Shown: positions 58,698 to 64,000 of the stretch, in pieces
How positions within the stretch are numbered: position 1 is the first letter of the stretch
Layout of the letters: each line of letters starts with the position of its first letter
Origin: Turnera subulata
Taxonomy: Eukaryota > Streptophyta > Magnoliopsida > Malpighiales > Passifloraceae
Assembly (NCBI GenBank): GCA_028386065.3
Contig: JAKUCV010003671.1
Span: 32,095 to 96,094 of the forward strand
Reading direction: 5' to 3'
Length of the DNA: 64,000 nucleotides
The notes under the pieces: generated by a model
Told to the model about the DNA's origin: nothing
What the model saw: the letters and a program-made list of their open reading frames with translations, nothing else
The model's database searches: none
Translations under genes and position numbers: made by a program

Positions 58698-58914
58698 TGT
58701 TATGAATTTAGTGATTAATGCAAGTTTTTGGTTTAGTGATGGAGAGGAAGAAAAAGATGGAAGGAGAGCAAAAGCATTAAGCAGGAGAAGAAAATGAAAC
58801 TTAAGTTGCAGTCATCCCTCGCAGCAATCTTCTTTTCTTTATAAATAAACAGAATTTTACTGTAGATTGGTGGGTAGGGGTAGGTACAATAATATTTACA
58901 TATTTTTCATAACA
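58698..58914 (-). repeat. 5' LTR of element D (217 bp)
   Basis: Pairs with 52455-52657; followed on the minus strand by the primer site after two bases. Confidence 0.88.
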
Positions 58915-58919
58915 TAGAT

Positions 58920-60953
58920 ATAATTATTGAAGGTGGCCAATATAATATTTTGTGTATAAAAGTAAGGATTTATGTGATAAAATAAAATTTAAGAGGAGCC
59001 AAATATATCTTACGATAGGACTTATATGAAAAAATTAAAAGTTCAGAGACCATACGCGACTATTATAATAAAACTTATATAGGAAGTTTAAAAACTTAGG
59101 AGGGTTGAAAAAAAAAAAAACTTAGGAGGGGCCATGGCCCCTAGCCCCCTGGGCTACCGCCACACTTGCAGTTCAAATTCTGCTGAGGTGAGGTTGTCCT
59201 TAGAGCTAAGGTTGTGAAGTTTGAAATCTAGCCCATAGAGAAGAAAAGAAAAAAAAAAAGAGCAAACTATATAAAGGATAGGATTACGAAGCTGAGGTTT
59301 GACCCACAACTTTTTTTCTTCTTCTTAAGGACAAGATTTTTCTTTATTTTTTTGGGTCAACATTAATACAAGAAGATTTTGTTTCAAACCAAATAGGCGG
59401 GGGATGTGTTAATGCTGGCCAGAAGCATGATTATAGGCCTTGGATCACATTTCTTTTTCGAAAGATTCACATAATACTAAATTGTGGTGCTTGTTTTGTT
59501 CAGCTACGGGCTTCCGGCCGGGTCTAGTAATCTAAATTTGCTATGCATGACCAGTTCCAGGCGGCCAGAAACATCACCTTAAATGCCCTTAAACTATGGT
59601 TCTTATTTCTTGAATCTCATCCTATCCTATACCATATTTCAAGCATCGTTTAGGATTATCCTCTGAGAAGCTACATCCAACATCTATCAATCTTTCTACA
59701 TAAACGAAAATAAGATATAGAAATTTATCATGGAATGTCATTAAATTTGTACTAAAAGACATTACAATCCTTTTTTATTTTCGTATTAATCAAAGAATTA
59801 ATTGACAGACTCTGAGTTTGAAAATATAAGAAAAAATCGAGTGATTGTTTTTTTTTTTGTGTTGGACAGAGATTCAACGATTCAAATTGGGTTGTGAATC
59901 TTTTGTGCTAGTCACAAAACCTGTGTGGTTTCACCCGTAAGAAGCTAAGCTGGTAGAGAGTTTAAAATCCTAATGTACTTATAAGGAATCACTACAAAGC
60001 ATTTGTGCTAGAGTATCTTTTTTTTGTATTCTTTTATTGGCTTTTCTTATTGTCTATATGTATTCTTTTTTTTTTGTTTGATGAAATTGTCTATATGTAT
60101 TCTTAAACCATATTCCTTTCATTAATATAAAAAACATCAATATTTTTGGAAACAAGCAACCATAATTTTTTATTTAGCCTTCACATTCAAACTCCACGTA
60201 TTCGAAGGAGAAAAGTGACTCTCTTATACCACGGACCCTAGAGTATCTTTCTACATAAACAAAAATAAGGTATAGAAATTTATCATGGAATGTCTTTAAA
60301 TTTGTACTAAAAGACATTACAATCCTTTTTTTATTTTCGTATTAATCAAAGAATTAATTGACAGACTCTGAGTTTGAAAATATAAGAAAAAATTGAGTGA
60401 TTGTTTTTTTTTTGTATTGGAGGCCAATCATTAAGAGATTAAGAGATTCAACGATTCAAATTGGGTTGTGAATCTTTTGTGCTAGTCACAAAACCTGTGA
60501 AAGGCTTATAGCTGCAAGGCAGTGGTTTCACCCGTAAGAAGCTAAGTTGGTGGAGAGTTTGAAATCCTAATGTACTTATAGGGAATCACTATAAAGCATT
60601 TGTGCTGATACCCCATGTTAAATGGGTAAATTAATATGAAAAGTTAAATAGCCAAAGTGAAACAACTAAATAAAGTTTGGTGTATAAAATATCACTTTTT
60701 TTTTTAAAAAAAAAGGAGCATTCTTCATTCATATAAAGAGATCTGAAATTATATAGTTTAAGATCTAATATAGCAAAAGCATAAGAAAAATTTAAGATAA
60801 GAATTCTTCTTAACCTACTACAAAAGAAAAACACAACGCGATTTATCTCCTTCAATAGAGGATTTACAAAGGCACACTACTCGCGACACTATGGTCCGTG
60901 CAGCAACCACCATGCCAACAGGTAAATTTGAGACATACCTGTGGGGGAAAATA
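58920..60953. other. Spacer with direct duplication
   Basis: No coding gene seen. 59691-60010 and 60246-60606 are direct copies (TCTTTCTACATAAAC start, GCATTTGTGCT end), separated by about 230 bp that are themselves bounded by CTAGAGTATCTTT at both ends (60008-60020, 60238-60250). Copy 2 has about 40 extra bases. The last bases (GTGGGGGAAAATA) before 60954 look like a polypurine tract for the following LTR. Confidence 0.6.
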
Positions 60954-61287
60954 TATAACAGCCAGGGTAAAAATTTTAGATTTTTACCGGGACTGTAAAA
61001 GTCTTTTTACCGTGATTTACTGTTGAATTAATCTTGGGTAATTAATTCAAGGTAAATCGGGCGTCGTTTTTCGAAACCGAGAGTTTTTCCGCGCTCGGGA
61101 TTTTTCCGTGGATTTTTCGGGCCTAAGTCGGTATTTTTTTCAGGTCCCGGAATCCTCAGAAAAATCACACCAGAAAATAACTAAGGGGGTATTAGTTATT
61201 TTCTGGTCCGGACTGGACTCGCTCCATAATGCAGACAAGCTGTATTATTGATGAATCACAGGTTTCACAGTATCATCACGGTTTATA

Positions 61288-61552
61288 AAAGAAGAAAGGA
61301 ACCAGGAGAAGAGAGGAAGAGGAGAAGGAAAAGAAAAAGAGAAAAAAAAAACAGAAAAAGAGAGAAAAAAGAGAGGGAGAGAAAAAGAGAAGAAAAAAAA
61401 AAGAAGAAAAAAGAAGAAAAGAATCGAGGGAAGGAGAGGAAAAATAAGGAAAAAAAAGAAAAAAAAATGAAATGAAAATCAGATAGAAATCGGAAGAAAA
61501 AAAGAAGAAGAGAGAAAATAAAAAAAAAGAAAGAAAAAGAGAGGAGGAGGAG
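61288..61552 (+). repeat. Purine tract in gypsy LTR
   Basis: About 265 bases of nearly pure A and G (runs of GAAAAAGAGAGAAAAAAG type), then a sharp change to a C-rich, GC-rich block (61553-61930). Confidence 0.85.
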
Positions 61553-62914
61553 TTGCTGCCCGATCCACCACCGAGGCCACCTGCAACTACCTCGCGCGCC
61601 ACCACCATCGACCACCTTCACCACGCACGCCGTCCTCGCCACCACCACCTTCTTGTCCTCGCTTGTTTTCGCCCGTCCACTATCACCACCGGCGACTCCT
61701 TCGCACCGTGTCGCCGCGACCCAGCCGACGCCGCTCCTCCCCGAAGCCGTCATCGTCGTCCTCTTCACGAGCGAAACCACCGCCTGCACGTCGTGGTCAG
61801 CCGCCGCTTCAAGCCGCCTGCAGTCTCGCCGACATCGCCACCTTCCTCGCGTCGCCGCCTGCATCGCCGTCCCGTGTCCTGCCTCTTCGCGTCGCCGTCG
61901 TCTGCAAGCCGAGGTGAGCAGACCCGTGTGAGGAGGATCCAACCTGGGTAGCTTGTATGTGGGTTGACCCGCGCCTGGGTTGTGGGTCTGGGCTGTTGTG
62001 TCGATGGGCCGGCTGCACGGGCCAAGGCCTGGGCTCCTGTTTAGGGCCTGAGTTTAGTGTTGTGCTAAGCCTGGGCTGACACTATTTGGGCCCAGTCCGA
62101 ATCAGTTTTCAAAAAAAAGAATAAATGTGTAAATATAATTCTGGAAATATAAAAATATATATATTATGGATTATAATTTTTTTGGAAAATATAAAAAAAA
62201 GGTATATGGGTATATTTTGTAGAAATAAAAGAAGTAACTACTTGATATAATATTTTCAAGGAATTAAAGTAATTATAACATGAATATGGTAAATGCCTTT
62301 AAGGATATATATTAAGGAAATAAACAGAGAAATATATATATGTATATTTATAATTCGTATTTATTTTCAGGAAAATAAGTTTATATAATTATATTTACTG
62401 GAAATATGGTTTTCTAATATAATAATATTTGGTAATTATTATTAGCAAGCAATATATATCATGGAAATAATTTTTGGGAAAATACATATACATGATATAA
62501 TTTCTAGGAAAATTTTATTGTTATTATTTTGAAATACAAAGTATAATTACTCCAAAAATATATTTAAAGGAGAGTTTTAATTAAAGTATGGTACCGAAAT
62601 TATATTTGGATATACGTACGGTACAATATTTTCGGTAAAAGATGATAATAAAGGATATGAACCGGGATGGGTTATTTCGCATTTTGGCATCATAGTATAC
62701 CGATTATGTGCATCTTATGTGAACATATATTGTTTTGTTGTATAGGTTCAGATATCGGGCAGTTTCCCGAGGAGCCGGCCTTGGTACCGGTCATTGTCTC
62801 CGGAGTTGAGTAATTGACCAAGGTGAGGATGGATTTCCTTCAATATGTGCCTGTATTACTCGGTTATTGTGTTGTTGATTATTACACTGTTGGTTGCTAC
62901 ATTTGTTGTGTTTG

Positions 62915-63310
62915 TTTTCGGGATGTTTATCCCAATATCTTGATTGTTGTCGGGATGTTTATCCCAGTATTGTGATTGATTTTTGGACGTTTATCTTTGA
63001 GTCTTTTGGTATAAGTATAACGGAATTAATAATAAAATGTGATAAGGATGTCGATCCTTGATTTTGGATAGGGATGTCTATCCCGGAATTTTGGTTAGGG
63101 ATGTCGTTCGCTGTGATTTGATTTTGATGATCATAATATAATTGTCACGTGGTAAGTAGTGGTACGACTCGATGGTTTAAGACTGTTATGTGGTGGCCAT
63201 GACCTGGGTTACTTGTGATAAGCATGTCTATGCTTGGGATGTCTATCCCGTGATTATTTTTGGGATGTCTATCCCTGGGTTCGTATTTTTGGGATGTCGA
63301 TCCCTGGGTT
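62915..63310 (+). repeat. GGGATGT(N)ATCCC units in gypsy LTR
   Basis: Imperfect short units such as GGGATGTTTATCCC and GGGATGTCTATCCC recur at least eight times between 62918 and 63310. They are the counterpart of 4431-4560. Confidence 0.75.
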
Positions 63311-63803
63311 CTCTTGATTTGGTCTGGCACCCGGAATATGTTGATAACCAGGTTTGACCCCTAGCTTATCCGTGACGGGTCCCGGAAAAGGTAAAATTGG
63401 AAATTTGATTTTATTTGAGTCTTTTGATTTGTTTTATTTTGGCGGTTTTTCCTTGTTTTCGACTTGAGTAATTTTAGTGTGCATATTTATTGTCTGTCCT
63501 TCGTCAGTGAGCACTTCGGACTCACCCCTCACCTGCGGGCTTTCATCCCGTAGGATGAGTTATTTGTGATACAGGTTGGGTGCTTTCCACACAGGCTGTG
63601 GCGTTATCCCTTGGACAGGACTTGGATCCATAGTTTGCATCTATGTTGCATATAGTGTTTTTGTGAGTTATTAAGTCTTCCGCTGTGCAGTTTATTGATA
63701 TTATTGGGCCATTACGCCGGTTGAGTTATTATTGTTGTTTTTACGTTGGGCTGTTGAGCCCGGATTTCTGTTGTATTCACTGTGTGCTGGGCTTGGTATG
63801 GTT

Positions 63804-64000
63804 TGTTAGAACAATATCCCTTCGCTAGAGGGGGGGTGAATAGCGATAATCGAATAAAAACGAAATAAGCAGGAATTGAATGCGGAATTAAAAGAATGAA
63901 GGACACACGAGATTTATCCTGGTTCACACACACTCTACTAGTGTGGCTAATCCAGCCCTTCAAGTCTCACTTGAAGATTTCACTATCTATGTTAAGCTTA
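63804..64000 (-). mobile_element. LTR of the element C family, reversed, inserted in the gypsy LTR
   Basis: TGTTAGAACAATATCCCTTCGCTAG begins at 63804. On the minus strand the visible 197 bases match the R-U5 end of the C LTRs (44680-44875), including the GTTAAGCTTACGGG-side landmarks and the GTGAACCAGGATAAATC phrase. The palindrome array, if present, lies beyond the window. Confidence 0.85.

Larger units (their letters stand above)
52455..58914 (-). mobile_element. Decayed Ty1/copia element (D), TSD TAGAT
   Basis: LTRs 52455-52657 and 58698-58914 share TGTTATGAA/TTCATAACA ends and are flanked by TAGAT (52450-52454, 58915-58919). On the minus strand, the primer site TTATTAGCACGA (58684-58695) follows the 5' LTR and AAGGGGGAG (52658-52666) precedes the 3' LTR. 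The primer site is not the Met-tRNA type of the other elements. Pol relics lie in 52890-55060. Gag is not recognisable; that part is occupied by a GC-rich leader, repeats and a LINE fragment. Confidence 0.87.
60954..63803 (+). repeat. LTR of the gypsy family of 1-6677, interrupted at its 3' side
   Basis: Starts TATAACAGCC (family TGTAACAGCC) and follows the left LTR through the same landmarks: GAAACCGAG and CTCGGGATTTTT, GC block, AT block, GGGATGT...ATCCC units and GCACTTCGGACTCACCCCTC. It is in the opposite orientation, so it belongs to a separate element. By comparison about 110 bp of its 3' end are missing at 63803, where another LTR begins. No gag, pol or primer site is in the window. 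Confidence 0.85.

Noticed and set aside
61248..61608. Lys/Glu-rich frame (plus) and Phe/Ser/Leu-rich frame (minus).
   Set aside because: Translation of a purine tract; not a gene.
1..63803. The two gypsy LTRs (3790-6677 and 60954-63803) as the ends of one large element.
   Set aside because: They are in opposite orientation, and host genes lie between them; they belong to two separate insertions.

Overview
The window looks like nuclear DNA of a flowering plant, probably a eudicot. It has intron-bearing plant genes (a trichome-birefringence-like O-acetyltransferase, a serine carboxypeptidase-like protein, a DUF295 F-box protein and a TED6/TED7-like xylem protein). These sit among nested, decayed LTR retrotransposons whose primer sites are mostly the plant initiator-Met-tRNA type (TGGTAGCGGAGC). 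There are no bacterial operons, no rRNA or tRNA gene that I can see, and no CRISPR. I cannot name the species.

Layout. 1-6677: minus-strand Ty3/gypsy element (decayed gag and pol plus a 2.9 kb 5' LTR) cut by the left edge. 6936-7664: TED6/7-like gene with an internal duplication. 8088-9540: decayed copia fragment. 9770-14687: complete but dead copia element with short LTRs and TSD GTTAG. 15443-23617: TBL gene of three exons; intron 1 holds a complete, dead copia element (17535-22181) in antisense orientation. About 25.1-27.28 kb: AT-rich Helitron-like block with an RPA/OB-fold exon relic and diverged tandem repeats of about 250 bp.

27.9-45.7 kb is a nested stack. A SIRE-like copia element (5' LTR, gag, pol, extra 3' ORF) is interrupted by two LTR-bounded insertions (TSDs GGAAC and AAGAA). 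It is followed by a second partial copy of its integrase region, which is split by a gag-only SIRE-like element (39786-44875, TSD GTAAG). That element's LTRs carry 16 perfect copies each of a 12-bp palindrome, AACATCGATGTT, arranged mostly in pairs 20-21 bp apart just upstream of a TATA box. This is the most unusual structure in the window.

46514-47626 is an F-box/DUF295 gene, convergent with a ten-exon serine carboxypeptidase gene (48114-51323, minus) whose reconstructed frame stays open through all exons and whose first intron is GC-AG. 52455-58914 is another decayed copia element (TSD TAGAT) that contains an opposite-strand piece of LINE endonuclease. 58.9-60.9 kb holds a direct duplication. 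60954-63803 is a second LTR of the gypsy family, interrupted at 63804 by another LTR of the palindrome-bearing family in reverse orientation.

Four host genes look intact. Every retroelement coding region is broken, often where a Trp or Gln codon appears to have become a stop, as expected from long-term cytosine methylation and deamination. The genes do not form a pathway. TED6/7-like and TBL proteins both belong to cell-wall biology, but nothing in the sequence shows that they are co-regulated. All family assignments come from reading motifs, without database searches.
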